A stretch of DNA of 64,000 nucleotides from the NCBI GenBank assembly GCA_947502355.1, contig CANMZP010000008.1, positions 91,799 to 155,798 on the forward strand. The letters are read 5' to 3'. This document shows, one piece after another, positions 1 to 10,276 of this stretch. The stretch is from an uncultured Thalassotalea sp. GTDB lineage: Bacteria; Pseudomonadota; Gammaproteobacteria; Enterobacterales; Alteromonadaceae. Under the pieces are notes generated by a model. It searched no databases. It was not told the origin of the DNA and was given only the letters and a program-made list of their open reading frames with translations. A program made the position numbers and the translations under genes. The number at the start of each line of letters is the position of its first letter. Positions within the stretch are counted from its first letter, which is position 1.

Positions 1-305
1 GTGAACGTAACTTCATTGGCCGTAAAGTGCTTGAAGCACAACGAGAAGCTGGCGACCAGCACAAATTAGTTGGTCTGGTATTAGAAGAGAAAGGCGTATT
101 ACGTACCGGTTTAAAAGTATTGGTTAACGGTGAAGAAGGTGTTATTACCTCAGGAACCTTCTCGCCAACGCTTGGTCACAGTATTGCTATGGCCCGCGTT
201 CCGCGCAGCATTGGCGAAACTTGTGAAGTTGAAATGCGCAAAAAATCGGTAACGGTTAAGGTTATCAAACCAAGCTTTGTAAGAAACGGCAAAAAAGTTT
301 TCTAA
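1..305 (+). CDS. gcvT: Aminomethyltransferase (glycine cleavage T protein), C-terminal fragment
   Basis: This is the last ~100 residues of a protein whose start lies left of the window; the frame is open from base 3. GcvT transfers the methylene group from the aminomethyl-lipoyl arm of GcvH to tetrahydrofolate and releases ammonia. The visible part is the GcvT C-terminal barrel: '[16 protein letters not shown]', '[16 protein letters not shown]' and '[21 protein letters not shown]' are typical of the family. gcvH and gcvP follow on the same strand, giving the gcvTHP order common in gammaproteobacteria. The promoter and any glycine riboswitch would lie upstream, outside the window. Confidence 0.95.
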   Translation, partial: ERNFIGRKVLEAQREAGDQHKLVGLVLEEKGVLRTGLKVLVNGEEGVITSGTFSPTLGHSIAMARVPRSIGETCEVEMRKKSVTVKVIKPSFVRNGKKVF

Positions 306-459
306 ATGGGCTGACGTTTGGCGATAAAAGCGGCTAAAATGTATACAGTTTTTTTCGATGTAGCATTTCAGACGTAAATCGCATCAAAGAAACGTCGCTC
401 TTTTGCAATACAAAAATATATTACCCAAAATTAAGTTAAGTAAATTAGGAACAACAAAA

Positions 460-849
460 ATGAGCAATATTCCTTCTGAATTAAAATATGCAACATCTCA
501 CGAATGGGTTCGTAACGAAGGTGACGGTACAGTAACTATTGGTATCACAGAGCACGCTCAAGAACTTCTTGGGGACATGGTATTCGTTGAGTTACCGGAA
601 GTTGGTGATGAAGTTGCCGTTGGTGATGATGTAGCCGTTGCTGAGTCAGTGAAAGCGGCTTCAGACATTTACGCGCCAGTATCTGGTGAAGTAATCGAAG
701 TTAACGAAGATCTAGAAGACTCGCCTGAGCTGGTAAACTCAGATGCATTTGGCGATGGCTGGATGTTTAAAGTTAAGCTCGACGATGCTTCAGAGTTGGA
801 CGCACTTTTAGATGCGGAAGGCTACGAAAACTCAATCGACGACGAATAA
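460..849 (+). CDS. gcvH: Glycine cleavage system H protein (lipoyl carrier)
   Basis: GcvH carries the aminomethyl group on a lipoyl-lysine between GcvP, GcvT and the L protein. The protein has 129 residues, the usual family length. The lipoyl attachment motif 'ESVKAASD' places the modified lysine at K65, and '[13 protein letters not shown]' is the standard N-terminus. An in-frame start at 403 exists, but ATG 460 is preferred: AGGA lies at 447-450, 9 bases upstream, and the earlier start would add 19 residues without family counterpart. The 154 bases after gcvT contain nothing I can name except AT-rich sequence. A strong hairpin follows the gene before gcvP. Confidence 0.96.
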   Translation: MSNIPSELKYATSHEWVRNEGDGTVTIGITEHAQELLGDMVFVELPEVGDEVAVGDDVAVAESVKAASDIYAPVSGEVIEVNEDLEDSPELVNSDAFGDGWMFKVKLDDASELDALLDAEGYENSIDDE

Positions 850-869
850 GCAAAGCAAAAATTAGTTAT

Positions 870-900
870 AAACCCCGAACCTTGTTCGGGGTTTATTGTT
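870..900 (+). terminator. Hairpin terminator or attenuator between gcvH and gcvP
   Basis: A perfect 11-bp stem (870-880 with 884-894) has a three-base loop and is followed by 'attgtttt'. It may end part of the gcvTH transcript and lower gcvP expression, because gcvP follows on the same strand about 100 bases later. Confidence 0.75.
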
Positions 901-993
901 TTACTGATATCAATCAGCCGTTATCTGCACAGATATACAAAAGAGCTTTCTTTAAAAAGCCAAGCTGATTGTGAGAATTTTAAAGTGATATCT

Positions 994-3888
994 ATGTCTA
1001 CTCAATCTTTGACTCAATTAGAACAAACTCAAGACTTCATCCGTCGCCATATTGGCCCTGATGCGAATCAAACACAAGAAATGTTAGCTGATCTTGGCGT
1101 AGCAAGCGTTGATGCGCTTGTCGATGAAATCGTACCGAGCAATATTCGTTTATCTGCATTACCAAACATTGGTGAAAGCAAAACCGAAGTAAAAGCCCTT
1201 GCCGATTTAAAAGCCGTTGCCGAAAAAAACCAAGTGAACGACAGTTACATTGGTTTAGGTTACTACGGCACATTAACGCCAAACGTTATCTTACGAAACG
1301 TGTTAGAAAATCCTGGATGGTACACTGCGTACACGCCATACCAACCAGAGATCGCCCAAGGTCGTTTAGAGTCATTGTTGAACTACCAACAAATGTGTAT
1401 CGACTTAACTGGTCTTGCCCTAGCCAGTGCTTCATTACTTGATGAAGGTACGGCAGCTGCTGAGGCGATGGCCTTAGCAAAACGTGTTTCTAAAAACAAA
1501 AAATCTAACTTGTTCTTTATCTCTGAAGACGTATTCCCACAAACCATTGACGTAGTAAAACAACGTGCCGATATGTTTGGTTTTGATGTGGTGGTTGCCC
1601 CAGCAGAGCAAGCGGCAGAATTAGATATTTTTGGTGCCTTATTACAGTACCCATCTGCTACAGGTGAAGTTAAAGACATCAGCGATTTAATTGCGGCGAT
1701 TCATGCTAAAAAAGGTATCGTAGCCGTTGCTGCCGATATTATGAGTTTAGTCATGTTAAAAGCGCCGGGCGAGTTAGGCGCCGATGCGGTTATTGGTTCT
1801 AGTCAACGCTTTGGTGTACCTATGGGCTACGGTGGTCCACACGCGGCATTCTTCACCACGTCTGATAAATACAAACGTTCACTTCCTGGTCGTATTATTG
1901 GTGTGTCAAAAGATACCCGTGGTAAGCCAGCATTGCGTATGGCAATGCAAACTCGTGAGCAACACATCCGTCGTGAAAAAGCCAACTCAAACATTTGTAC
2001 AGCGCAAGTTTTGTTAGCCAACATGGCGGCATTCTATGCGGTATACCACGGCCCACAAGGTTTAAAAACCATTGCTAACCGTATTCACCGTTTTACCGAT
2101 ATCTTATGCTTGGGTACGGCGACAAATGGCTTAACGGCAATTCACCAGAATTACTTTGATACATTAACCTTTAATGTCGAAAATAAATCGGAGATCGTTG
2201 CCCGCGCACTAGCGGCGAACATCAACTTACGTACCGACGTAGATGGTCAAATCAGTGTATCACTTGATGAAACCACAACCCGTGAAAAAGTAGCCGTGTT
2301 ATTTGATGTGTTACTTGGCGAAGGCCATGGTTTAGATGTTAGTGATCTTGATGCAAAAATTGTTGAGTGTGGTCATTCATCAATCCCGGCATCGCTGGTA
2401 CGTGAATCAGATTTCTTAACGCACCCGGTATTTAACTCGCACCACAGCGAAACCGAAATGCTGCGTTACATTAAAAAGCTTGAGAACAAAGACTTAGCGT
2501 TAAATCACTCTATGATCTCGCTTGGCTCTTGTACCATGAAGCTTAACGCCACGGCGCAAATGATCCCTGTTTCTTGGCCTGAATTTGCCAACATGCACCC
2601 ATTCGCGCCATTGGATCAAGCCCAAGGCTACAAAGAGATGATTGACGAGTTAGGCGACTGGTTAGTTGAGCTTACCGGTTACGACAACATTTCAATGCAA
2701 CCAAACTCAGGTGCCCAAGGTGAGTATGCTGGTCTTATAGCCATCAGCAAATACCACGAAAGCCGCGGCGACAGCCACCGTAACATTTGTTTAATCCCAT
2801 CATCTGCGCACGGTACTAACCCGGCATCTGCGCAAATGGTTGGTATGAAAGTGGTTGTTACGGCGTGTGATAAAGAAGGTAACGTTGATCTTGACGATTT
2901 ACGTGAGAAAGCGCAAGAGCATGCCGAAAACCTAGCGTGTATCATGATCACCTACCCATCTACGCACGGTGTATACGAAGAAACGATCACCGAAGTATGT
3001 GACATCATTCACAACCATGGTGGTCAAGTTTACCTTGATGGTGCCAACATGAACGCGCAAGTAGGTATTACTAGCCCTGGTTTTATTGGTGCTGACGTAT
3101 CTCATCTTAACTTGCACAAAACCTTTGCTATCCCGCACGGCGGTGGTGGTCCAGGTATGGGCCCAATTGGTGTTAAAGCACACCTTGCGCCATTCTTACC
3201 AGGCCATGCATTAATTGACTTTAACGAGCAATTAACCGGCAACGGCGCAGTATCTGCCGCGCCATTTGGTAGTGCGGGCATTCTGTGTATCTCATACCTT
3301 TACATTGCCATGTTAGGCAAGCAAGGGGTTACGGATTCAACAAAATATGCCATCACCAACGCCAACTACCTAGCCAAAAAGCTAAGTGAAGATTACCCAA
3401 TTTTATACACAGGTAATAATGGCCGCGTAGCGCATGAGTGTATTGTTGACTTACGCCCAATCAAAGAAGCCTCAGGCATCACTGAAATGGACGTAGCAAA
3501 ACGCTTAATGGACTACGGTTTCCATGCGCCAACCATGTCCTTCCCGGTAGCTGGCACCTTAATGATCGAGCCAACTGAGTCGGAAAGCAAAGTGGAATTG
3601 GATCGTTTCATTGAAGCAATGCAAAGCATTCGAGCCGAAATTCGTAAAGTAGAGCAAGGCGAGTGGACATTAGAAGATAACCCGCTTCACAATGCCCCAC
3701 ACACGTTAGCAGACATTACGGACCCAAGTTGGGACAGAGGTTACACAGTAGCTCAAGCGGTATTCCCAGTACCAGCGGCAGCAGCTAATAAGTTCTGGCC
3801 AACCGTTAACCGTATTGATGACGTATACGGTGACCGTAACTTGATCTGTTCATGTCCAGCTGTTGAAACGTATATGGATGCTGAGTAG
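994..3888 (+). CDS. gcvP: Glycine dehydrogenase (decarboxylating), P protein
   Basis: This PLP enzyme decarboxylates glycine and loads the aminomethyl group onto lipoyl-GcvH. It is a single fused polypeptide of ~964 residues, as in other proteobacteria (not the split P1/P2 form). The PLP lysine is K709 in '[17 protein letters not shown]', in the C-terminal half. The N-terminal catalytic-like half includes 'FIRRHIGP' and '[20 protein letters not shown]'. A GTG at 985 is in frame, but ATG 994 gives the standard '[12 protein letters not shown]' opening; neither has a strong ribosome-binding site. It is the last gene of gcvTHP and a strong terminator follows. Confidence 0.96.
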   Translation: MSTQSLTQLEQTQDFIRRHIGPDANQTQEMLADLGVASVDALVDEIVPSNIRLSALPNIGESKTEVKALADLKAVAEKNQVNDSYIGLGYYGTLTPNVILRNVLENPGWYTAYTPYQPEIAQGRLESLLNYQQMCIDLTGLALASASLLDEGTAAAEAMALAKRVSKNKKSNLFFISEDVFPQTIDVVKQRADMFGFDVVVAPAEQAAELDIFGALLQYPSATGEVKDISDLIAAIHAKKGIVAVAADIMSLVMLKAPGELGADAVIGSSQRFGVPMGYGGPHAAFFTTSDKYKRSLPGRIIGVSKDTRGKPALRMAMQTREQHIRREKANSNICTAQVLLANMAAFYAVYHGPQGLKTIANRIHRFTDILCLGTATNGLTAIHQNYFDTLTFNVENKSEIVARALAANINLRTDVDGQISVSLDETTTREKVAVLFDVLLGEGHGLDVSDLDAKIVECGHSSIPASLVRESDFLTHPVFNSHHSETEMLRYIKKLENKDLALNHSMISLGSCTMKLNATAQMIPVSWPEFANMHPFAPLDQAQGYKEMIDELGDWLVELTGYDNISMQPNSGAQGEYAGLIAISKYHESRGDSHRNICLIPSSAHGTNPASAQMVGMKVVVTACDKEGNVDLDDLREKAQEHAENLACIMITYPSTHGVYEETITEVCDIIHNHGGQVYLDGANMNAQVGITSPGFIGADVSHLNLHKTFAIPHGGGGPGMGPIGVKAHLAPFLPGHALIDFNEQLTGNGAVSAAPFGSAGILCISYLYIAMLGKQGVTDSTKYAITNANYLAKKLSEDYPILYTGNNGRVAHECIVDLRPIKEASGITEMDVAKRLMDYGFHAPTMSFPVAGTLMIEPTESESKVELDRFIEAMQSIRAEIRKVEQGEWTLEDNPLHNAPHTLADITDPSWDRGYTVAQAVFPVPAAAANKFWPTVNRIDDVYGDRNLICSCPAVETYMDAE

Positions 3889-3930
3889 AGCTTTTTAGAA
3901 GCCTAATAAAGTCTTTGACTGGAAATGACC

Positions 3931-3960
3931 AAAAGGTGAGCTTAATGCTCACCTTTTCTT
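3931..3960. terminator. Terminator between convergent gcvP and porin genes
   Basis: An 11-bp stem (3931-3941 with 3947-3957) with loop TTAAT is followed by a T-rich stretch on the plus strand. A short T run is also present in the minus reading, so it may serve both genes. Confidence 0.85.
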
Positions 3961-3997
3961 TTGGGTTAAATGTAATGCTCAATGGTGTGTTGATTTG

Positions 3998-5122
3998 CTA
4001 CCAATACAAGCGTAATGCGGTGCTAATGTTTAGACCATGAATTTTACCACCATCATTTGCTTCATCATCCATGTCGGTATATTGAAGCCCAAGTTGAAGT
4101 TTCAGTTTATGTTGATTTAAGTAGTAATTCACACCACTGTAAAACTCGTTGTATTTATCGCCACGACCACTTACCGCTTTACCTTCATAGCGACCTAAGC
4201 GGACACTATTGCTGCCATTTCCTTTAACCATGGTGTAGCGACTGACGAGTTGCCAGTTTGGATTAATATCGTAAGAAGGCATAACCATTACACCCCACAC
4301 GTTATCTTGCTCGGCGTAACCAATACCACCGGCAATCTCACTAACCAAATTCCATTTTTCAAGATTAAATTTTGCGCTTGAACTGAATACGTGTTCAAAA
4401 TCTCTGGTGTCTGCTAACTCATCTTCGTCGTTGTAGACATAATCAAATCGGTACTCACTCTTTTTCCAAAAAGGCGAGCTGTTGCCTTTTAGGGTAAGTG
4501 ATAACAGAGTAAAGAATTTCGCATCGAACGAGGTTATGCCATCGGCACCGTCGTTGGCATAAATGCCTGCTTTGTACTTCATGTCGTTTGAAAGGGTGTG
4601 TTCAAAACTGACACCAGAAAAATATTCTGAGCTAAACCATAAGTTGTTGGTTAAATTATTTCGCTCTAAGGTCAGTAATCTTTTTGAAGACGTGGCACCG
4701 TCTGCAGTAAAGCCAACCCCTTGTTTTAAAAATTTAAACTTCTTGTCATCGCTTACTTGCCATGCCAGATACGCATCCGTTAAGCGGTTATATTCTGCTT
4801 CTTCGTTTAGGTTGAAGTCGCCTTCAACATGCAAAGTAAAATCGCTATTAAAGGTTGATTTAAACCCGAAACGAAAGCGTCGCCAAACCGTGTCATCAAA
4901 GTCGCCCTGTGAGCTATCTACATTGACACTATCACCATGTAATCGACCTGTTAGGGCAAAGCTTGCGGTATCACTTTTATAGAGTTTGGCGAGATTAAAG
5001 ACATCATTACCATAAGTATTTGCAGTGGAAGTACTTGGTGTAGCGAAGGTTGCCGCTGAAAATAAGACACTTGTTAGCGCCAGTGATGCTTTAATGTTCT
5101 GTCTGAAAGAGGTTGATTTCAT
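3998..5122 (-). CDS. OprP/OprO-type outer-membrane porin, probably phosphate-regulated
   Basis: The 374-residue protein has a clear signal peptide (cleavage near 'ATFATPS'), many alternating amphipathic strands with aromatic girdles, and a C-terminal aromatic residue ('ALRLYW'), as expected for a beta-barrel. 'WRRFRFGFKSTFNSDFTLHVEGDFN' and 'SEYFSGVSFEHTL' resemble the phosphate-selective porin O/P family (PF07396). The substrate cannot be read from sequence, but two Pho boxes and a correctly spaced -10 lie just upstream, so PhoB-driven expression in phosphate limitation is likely. The barrel could pass phosphate, pyrophosphate or other anions. It is monocistronic, with a terminator below. 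Confidence 0.82.
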   Translation of the reverse strand: MKSTSFRQNIKASLALTSVLFSAATFATPSTSTANTYGNDVFNLAKLYKSDTASFALTGRLHGDSVNVDSSQGDFDDTVWRRFRFGFKSTFNSDFTLHVEGDFNLNEEAEYNRLTDAYLAWQVSDDKKFKFLKQGVGFTADGATSSKRLLTLERNNLTNNLWFSSEYFSGVSFEHTLSNDMKYKAGIYANDGADGITSFDAKFFTLLSLTLKGNSSPFWKKSEYRFDYVYNDEDELADTRDFEHVFSSSAKFNLEKWNLVSEIAGGIGYAEQDNVWGVMVMPSYDINPNWQLVSRYTMVKGNGSNSVRLGRYEGKAVSGRGDKYNEFYSGVNYYLNQHKLKLQLGLQYTDMDDEANDGGKIHGLNISTALRLYW

Positions 5123-5158
5123 CTTTTAAAACCTGAAGTTAAAATGTAATTTGTGCGC

Positions 5159-5219
5159 ACTATAAGAGCTATATATGACACTTTTATGACAGTATAGGTG
5201 AGTTACAGACATTTTACAG
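5159..5219 (-). promoter_or_regulatory. Tandem Pho boxes and -10 element of the porin gene
   Basis: Read on the minus strand, 5192-5175 is CTGTCATAAAAGTGTCAT, very close to the E. coli Pho box (two 7-base repeats separated by 4). A second, weaker box lies at 5219-5202, CTGTAAAATGTCTGTAAC. A -10-like TATAGT (5164-5159) lies exactly 10 bases after the proximal box, the arrangement of activated PhoB promoters in which the box replaces the -35. The start codon is 36 bases further down. Confidence 0.82.
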
Positions 5220-5302
5220 GCTGGTGTGTTTTGGTTAACTTTTAATGCCGTTAAGCGCAAATATAGACGTGCTGAACGGCAATTAATGCTTTGCTAGGGG
5301 CT

Positions 5303-6430
5303 TTAACGTAGCTTTGCCACTTCCATGATCCCTGCTGCAATTTCAACATACTTCCACTCTTCGACAAAATGCCCTGCATCATCAAAGGTTTGGATATGTC
5401 CCGTTAACTGAGGGAGTGCACTTAACCATTGCTGTTGAACCTCTGTTTGAGCAATAGGATCCCATTGACCAAAATAAGCTCTTACCCCAATGTTTCTGCC
5501 TTCGACTCCCCATTTTTTGGTGATTAATAATTGCATGTTTTGATAGAACGGATGATTGTCCTGCATACCGTGCTTGTCATCTTTATAACGATAACCATGA
5601 CCCCAAACGTGGGTTTGTTTCACATTGCGCATGGAACTTTTGGCATTGGCCGCTGATGAAAACATGGCTTGATATAATTTTTCATTATCGGTTAGTGAAT
5701 TCGTTATTGCCCGATAGCCGTAATCTAAGGCTTGTTTAAATAAATTAAAACTGCCCACCTTAGAATGCATCACAATTGGCGGTACGTGTTTCCATAACCA
5801 CGCAGGACACATTCGGCCAATATAATTCCAACCAAATGGGGCGGGAAAAGGGAAGTTTTTATACGTCATGCCACTAAGCGGCATAGGAAAAATGGTGGTG
5901 TTCATTAACACCAAATTGTCTACCCGCTCGGCCATATCAATAAATGCACCTACACCGATTGCGCCGCCCCAATCATGGATAACCAAGGTGACATGTTGCA
6001 AGTCTAAATGTTGAATAAGCTGCGCTAAGTTTGCGGCATGATGCATATCCACCATTTCAAAATCGGCCTGATCGGATAAGCCAAAGCCAATATGATCCAT
6101 GGCGACGATCCTAACGGTTGTCTTGGCATCTTGTTCAATTTCTCTAACAATTTTACGGTAGGTATAACTGGATTCTGGGTTGCCATGTACAAAAACGATG
6201 GTTTTATCGGCTTTGTGTATTTCTTGTTCTGTGCGTTCTTGTTCTGTGCGTTGGTGTAGGGCTTCGCATGCGGTTTCTTTTTGCCCTAGTGTGACATCGT
6301 AAAAAAATAACTTTTTGCCTTTATCATGCCCTTTAGGGATGACAAACCAATGTGCCGTGCTGCCAAGAACGTAATCTGCGGGAATGTTTTTTATTAAAGT
6401 GTTACCGATGGTTTGGGTTATTTGTGCCAT
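5303..6430 (-). CDS. Haloalkane dehalogenase-like alpha/beta hydrolase
   Basis: This is a 375-residue alpha/beta-hydrolase. The oxyanion motif 'HGNPESSYTYR' (82-92), the nucleophile elbow 'IHDWGGAIG' with Asp153, and the C-terminal 'DDAGHFVEE' with His354 form a triad with aspartate as nucleophile, as in haloalkane dehalogenases and epoxide hydrolases. The cap-domain region ('PFPAPFGWNYIGRMCPAWLW') is present. It is longer than classical dehalogenases (~295-310) because of an N-terminal extension that includes a duplicated 'RTEQE' segment near 61-70. The real substrate is unknown. It is divergent from an AraC regulator 109 bases away, which may control it. Confidence 0.8.
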   Translation of the reverse strand: MAQITQTIGNTLIKNIPADYVLGSTAHWFVIPKGHDKGKKLFFYDVTLGQKETACEALHQRTEQERTEQEIHKADKTIVFVHGNPESSYTYRKIVREIEQDAKTTVRIVAMDHIGFGLSDQADFEMVDMHHAANLAQLIQHLDLQHVTLVIHDWGGAIGVGAFIDMAERVDNLVLMNTTIFPMPLSGMTYKNFPFPAPFGWNYIGRMCPAWLWKHVPPIVMHSKVGSFNLFKQALDYGYRAITNSLTDNEKLYQAMFSSAANAKSSMRNVKQTHVWGHGYRYKDDKHGMQDNHPFYQNMQLLITKKWGVEGRNIGVRAYFGQWDPIAQTEVQQQWLSALPQLTGHIQTFDDAGHFVEEWKYVEIAAGIMEVAKLR

Positions 6431-6466
6431 GACTAGCCCTTATTGCTTTTGATAATTTATTATGAC

Positions 6467-6497
6467 TTGCCAATAGGGCAGGACTGAAGGGTATAAT
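6467..6497 (+). promoter_or_regulatory. Candidate promoter of the AraC gene
   Basis: TTGCCA (6467-6472) and a perfect TATAAT (6492-6497) are separated by 19 bases. The -10 sits inside an inverted repeat GACTGA/TCAGTC (6482-6487 with 6497-6502), a possible operator. The spacer is longer than ideal, so the -35 assignment is uncertain. Confidence 0.45.
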
Positions 6498-6539
6498 CAG
6501 TCAATAAGGTGTCATTTTAAGACAAGAGCTGCAATAAAT

Positions 6540-7562
6540 ATGATCTCCACCGTCTACATTAGAATAATAATAAGGGAACTAAATGCTTTAGGGATTGATG
6601 CATCAGGGATTTTTGCAAACACAGGTATTGATATACATACTCTTGACACTACGGGCATAGTGTCTAATGAAGCGTTTGATAAATTATTATGTAACGCCTT
6701 AAAGTGCGCACAAGACCCGGCTTTTGGACTGAAATTTGGTCCTCATTGCGGTGTTTTAACTTCTGGTATTATTGGTACAACGGCGATTGCTGCGCCGTCT
6801 TTATTAGAGGCATTGCGTACTTTTACGGAGTTTAGTCGTGCCCATGCAAGTTATATTCGCTTAGAAATAACCGCAGACAGTTTGTGCTATCGGATAACTG
6901 CGCATGAGATTGAAAAGATAGGTGACAGCCGACAAGTACAATTGGAAGTGATGATGTTCATTTTGCAAAACGTCATCGAAGTGATTTTAGGGAAGCCTTT
7001 TACCCAGGGGAAATATGGCTTTAATTTTTCGCCACCAAGCTATCAAGCACAATACCAAGCGTTGCTTAATAGCAAGGTCAGTTATTGCCACAAGGCAACA
7101 TTTATTGAAATTCCAATCGCCATTGCCAAGTGTTTTAACCCATTTGTCGACCATAGTACGTGGCAAAAAGGTAAAAAACAGATTGCGAAATTAATGGCCA
7201 ACCATTCCGATTTAAAGGCCAAGCTTTACTCTCGCCATATATTGTCTTATTTGCATACCAGCGAAACACCGCAAGTTTCCATTAAAGAATGTGCGGCCAG
7301 TTTGTTTATGTCGGAACGAACCTTAGCCAGAAAATTAGCTTTGGAACATGCCAGTTTCAGACAACTACAAGAACAAGTATTAGCAGAGCAAGCCGTGCAT
7401 TATTTAACGGCGACAGAGCATAATATAGAGACGATTTCATATAAGTTGGGTTACAACGATGCCGCTAATTTCAGGAGGGCATTTAAACGTTGGTTTAAGT
7501 GCTCACCGCAAGCGTATTTGACTGTCGAAAGTGAAGGTGTTGTGCCCAAATTGCTATTTTGA
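6540..7562 (+). CDS. AraC-family transcriptional regulator (Arabinose_bd-type N-terminus)
   Basis: The 340-residue protein has an N-terminal effector-like domain ('LNALGIDASGIFANTGID', 'FGLKFGPHCGVLTSGIIGTTAIAAPSL', as in OruR/ArgR-type AraC proteins) and a C-terminal double helix-turn-helix at about 240-330 ('SIKECAASLFMSERTLARKL' and 'ETISYKLGYNDAANFRRAFK'). It faces away from the dehalogenase-like hydrolase gene across 109 bases and probably regulates it, by the usual logic of divergent pairs. The effector is unknown. The end overlaps the tail of the next gene on the other strand by 9 bases. Confidence 0.88.
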   Translation: MISTVYIRIIIRELNALGIDASGIFANTGIDIHTLDTTGIVSNEAFDKLLCNALKCAQDPAFGLKFGPHCGVLTSGIIGTTAIAAPSLLEALRTFTEFSRAHASYIRLEITADSLCYRITAHEIEKIGDSRQVQLEVMMFILQNVIEVILGKPFTQGKYGFNFSPPSYQAQYQALLNSKVSYCHKATFIEIPIAIAKCFNPFVDHSTWQKGKKQIAKLMANHSDLKAKLYSRHILSYLHTSETPQVSIKECAASLFMSERTLARKLALEHASFRQLQEQVLAEQAVHYLTATEHNIETISYKLGYNDAANFRRAFKRWFKCSPQAYLTVESEGVVPKLLF

Positions 7563-9347
7563 AGCACTGATCCATTCGGTTACTTTGTCTTCAAGCACAT
7601 TGAGTGGGATTGCACCGTTTTCCAAAACCGTATCGTGAAAAGCGCGAATATCAAACTTGTCACCTAAGGCCTGCTCAGCTTGTTCGCGCAGCGCAATGAT
7701 TTTTAATTGGCCAATCTTATATGCTAATGCCTGACCCGGCCAAGCAATGTACCTGTCAATTTCATTGGTAATATCCTGTTCTGTTTTTGCGGCATTTTTC
7801 ATAAAATAATCAATGGCTTGTTGCCTTGTCCAACCTTTGGCGTGAATACCTGTATCAACCACTAGGCGCACGGCCCGCCACATATCGTAGGTTAGCTGAC
7901 CAAATCTTGAATAAGGATCTTTATAAAGCCCCATATCATAGCCTAAGCGTTCACTGTATAACCCCCAACCTTCACTAAAAACCACAAAATCTAAATAGCG
8001 GCGAAATTCGGGTAAATTTTCTTGCTCCATTTGTAGGGCGATTTGTAGATGATGGCCCGGAACGGCTTCATGCACGCTAAGTACTTCCATTTCATATTTG
8101 GGCCGAGTTTCTGGTTGGTACAAGTTTACATAGTAATGGCCAGGTCGCTTACCATCTGCTGATGGCGACATATAATACGCTGTCGTTGAATCTGGGGCCA
8201 TGGCGGCGGAAATAGGGAATACACCGTAAGGAGAACGAGGTAACTTGCCAAATAATTTGGTTAATTGTGGGTCTAAGCGCTTACTTATCGCTTGATAACC
8301 CTCTAATAATTCTTCACTGGTTTTATAGTAGAACTGAGGATCTGTGCGTAAAAACGTTAAGAACTCATTGAAACTACCTTTAAAATTAACCTCTTTAATC
8401 ACTTCATCCATGGCCGCTCGATTGCGAGCCACTTCTTTTAGACCCAGTTGGTGAATCTCATCAAAGGTTAAATTTGTCGTGGTGTAATGGCTAATTAAAT
8501 ATTGATAATAGGCTTTGCCATTTGGTATGTCCCATATGCCGACGGTTTCTCGGCTTTGTGGTAAATATTCATTGATAAGGTAGTCATACAACTTCTGGTA
8601 GGCCGGGGTAATGTCGTTTTCAATAATGACCTTCGCTTGTGCGGTCAATGCTCGCTGTTGTTCTGGGCTTATGGTTTTAGGAAACGTTGTAAACTTTGCA
8701 AAAAATAGACTGCTTTGTGGATCATCTACCAAGTGTACTTTTACTTGTTCTGGGATCCTCGACATCATGGCTTTAGGTGAAACTATGCCTTGTTCTATGC
8801 CTGTTTCCATTAAAGTGATGGTTTGTGAAATCAGTGCTGGTAACGCTTGCATGCGTGTTAGCCAGTCTTGATAGTCATCAAATGTGTCTAATGGAAAATA
8901 ATCCGCTTGCTGGTCGATAAATTGGATCCCTTCCAATTGGTCCATTGGCATTACATATGGCGAAAAGGCAAATGCATCGACCTTGGTTTGAATTTGCCAT
9001 TTAAACAGTTCGTAGTTCACTTTATTGGCTTTGCTGAGCGACTGATAGTCTATGTTTGCTAAGTTAGCTAACACTAATTGGTTCTTTTTATTACGATCCG
9101 TAATGGCATCGATTGATAAGTCTTGCCATTTATCGTTGTACCGTTTGTCACCTAAAAATGACGCCATATCGGGTGTTTCTTTAAGGCTTCTCTGCCACTG
9201 GCTTTCAACTAATTCTTCAAGCTGTTGGTCGGCTGAAATTGATGCGATGGCATCCGCGGATTTTGGCCCCTTGGTGCATGCCATTAATGAAAAAATCAGG
9301 ATTGCCAAAAAAGTAACATGTTGAGTGGTTCGAGTGATAAAGATCAT
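7554..9347 (-). CDS. DUF885-family lipoprotein, putative zinc carboxypeptidase-like enzyme
   Basis: The 597-residue protein begins with a lipoprotein signal (lipobox 'LMAC', Cys24), so it should be anchored in an envelope membrane. The family hallmark 'SVHEAVPGHHLQIALQ' includes an HExxxxHH-type metal site; 'FSEGWGLYSERLGYDMG' provides the downstream conserved glutamate region. DUF885 proteins are thought to be metallopeptidase-like, but few have known substrates. Length and spacing are normal for the family. It appears monocistronic, with no strong ribosome-binding site before ATG 9347. Confidence 0.85.
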   Translation of the reverse strand: MIFITRTTQHVTFLAILIFSLMACTKGPKSADAIASISADQQLEELVESQWQRSLKETPDMASFLGDKRYNDKWQDLSIDAITDRNKKNQLVLANLANIDYQSLSKANKVNYELFKWQIQTKVDAFAFSPYVMPMDQLEGIQFIDQQADYFPLDTFDDYQDWLTRMQALPALISQTITLMETGIEQGIVSPKAMMSRIPEQVKVHLVDDPQSSLFFAKFTTFPKTISPEQQRALTAQAKVIIENDITPAYQKLYDYLINEYLPQSRETVGIWDIPNGKAYYQYLISHYTTTNLTFDEIHQLGLKEVARNRAAMDEVIKEVNFKGSFNEFLTFLRTDPQFYYKTSEELLEGYQAISKRLDPQLTKLFGKLPRSPYGVFPISAAMAPDSTTAYYMSPSADGKRPGHYYVNLYQPETRPKYEMEVLSVHEAVPGHHLQIALQMEQENLPEFRRYLDFVVFSEGWGLYSERLGYDMGLYKDPYSRFGQLTYDMWRAVRLVVDTGIHAKGWTRQQAIDYFMKNAAKTEQDITNEIDRYIAWPGQALAYKIGQLKIIALREQAEQALGDKFDIRAFHDTVLENGAIPLNVLEDKVTEWISASK

Positions 9348-9451
9348 AATTGTTTTTATTATCGGTATTGGTTTAGTAAGGGTAGCTTACAAACCGATAT
9401 TTACCCTATAAGCTACGCCGTAATGTGTACTAATTACTGAAATTAACGACA

Positions 9452-10138
9452 TTACCAAGGGATCGCTGTTTTATCTCGAAAGAATTGGCCGCTCGGGGCA
9501 TGGTCGTCCAACGTGGCTAGCCAAATTGCGGTTTCGGCACCTTGCTCGGGGCTTCGGTCTGCATCTGGGCCGCCCATGCTTGTCCTTACCCAGCCTGGAC
9601 ACATGGCATTGATTTTTATATTTCCTGTGAATGCGTTTGCTAATATCTTGGTTATATCGTTTAGGGCAGACTTGCTTACTCCGTAAGCGAGGGGACTGTC
9701 TAATAACCCAGAGCTTGAACCCCAACCCGATGAGATATTTACAATGCGCCCATAACCATTTTTGAGCATTCGTGGTGCAAAAAATTGGCTCAAAATAAAA
9801 GGGGCAAACGTGTTTACATGTAATGATTCTGCCAGCTGTTCATAGGTCAACTCTATGACGGGTTCAGCAATTAAAATGGCAGCATTGTTGACCAAAATAT
9901 CAACTGTGGGGAATGCGTGGCTTATGCTGCTTATATCCGTTTCGATAGATTGCTTAGTGGACAAATCAAGTTTTACGGGGTGAATATTGCCCTTTAAGTC
10001 TGAAGCTGACATGTTTCCCTTGGATATGTCTCGACAACCAAGTAATACCGTTATGCCTTTTGCTGCCAGGCCTTTTACAATTTCTAAGCCTATGCCTCTA
10101 TTACCGCCGGTTACTAATGCTATTTTTTGGTTTGCCAT
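9452..10138 (-). CDS. Short-chain dehydrogenase/reductase
   Basis: This is a classical SDR of 228 residues. The nucleotide-binding motif 'TGGNRGIG' is at the N-terminus, 'NNAA' marks the structural turn, and the catalytic set is Ser in 'NISSGWGS' with 'YGVSK' (Tyr-x3-Lys). 'CPGWVRTSMGGPDADRSPEQGAET' resembles carbonyl-reductase-like SDRs. I take ATG 10138 ('MANQKIALV') because GGAGG lies 5 bases before it; an in-frame ATG at 10153 is upstream of that ribosome-binding site. The substrate is unknown. It is divergent from the copper locus. Confidence 0.88.
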   Translation of the reverse strand: MANQKIALVTGGNRGIGLEIVKGLAAKGITVLLGCRDISKGNMSASDLKGNIHPVKLDLSTKQSIETDISSISHAFPTVDILVNNAAILIAEPVIELTYEQLAESLHVNTFAPFILSQFFAPRMLKNGYGRIVNISSGWGSSSGLLDSPLAYGVSKSALNDITKILANAFTGNIKINAMCPGWVRTSMGGPDADRSPEQGAETAIWLATLDDHAPSGQFFRDKTAIPW

Positions 10139-10276
10139 AGTGTCCTCCATCAATGCCTATTCTTCTGATAAATATAGTCATATTCTGGAAGGTTGCCGAA
10201 TCATTGGTTTGTTGCTTGCTTGCTAAAATCACCATATTTTGCTAATTTCAACCTAATCCTTTGTTTCAGGTTTACT

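Noticed and set aside
1..305. Glycine riboswitch for the gcv operon
   Set aside because: It would lie upstream of gcvT, outside the window; nothing similar is present between gcvT, gcvH and gcvP.
4563..4982. 139-codon plus-strand ORF opposite the porin gene
   Set aside because: It is antisense to a well-supported barrel gene, and its protein has no recognisable features.
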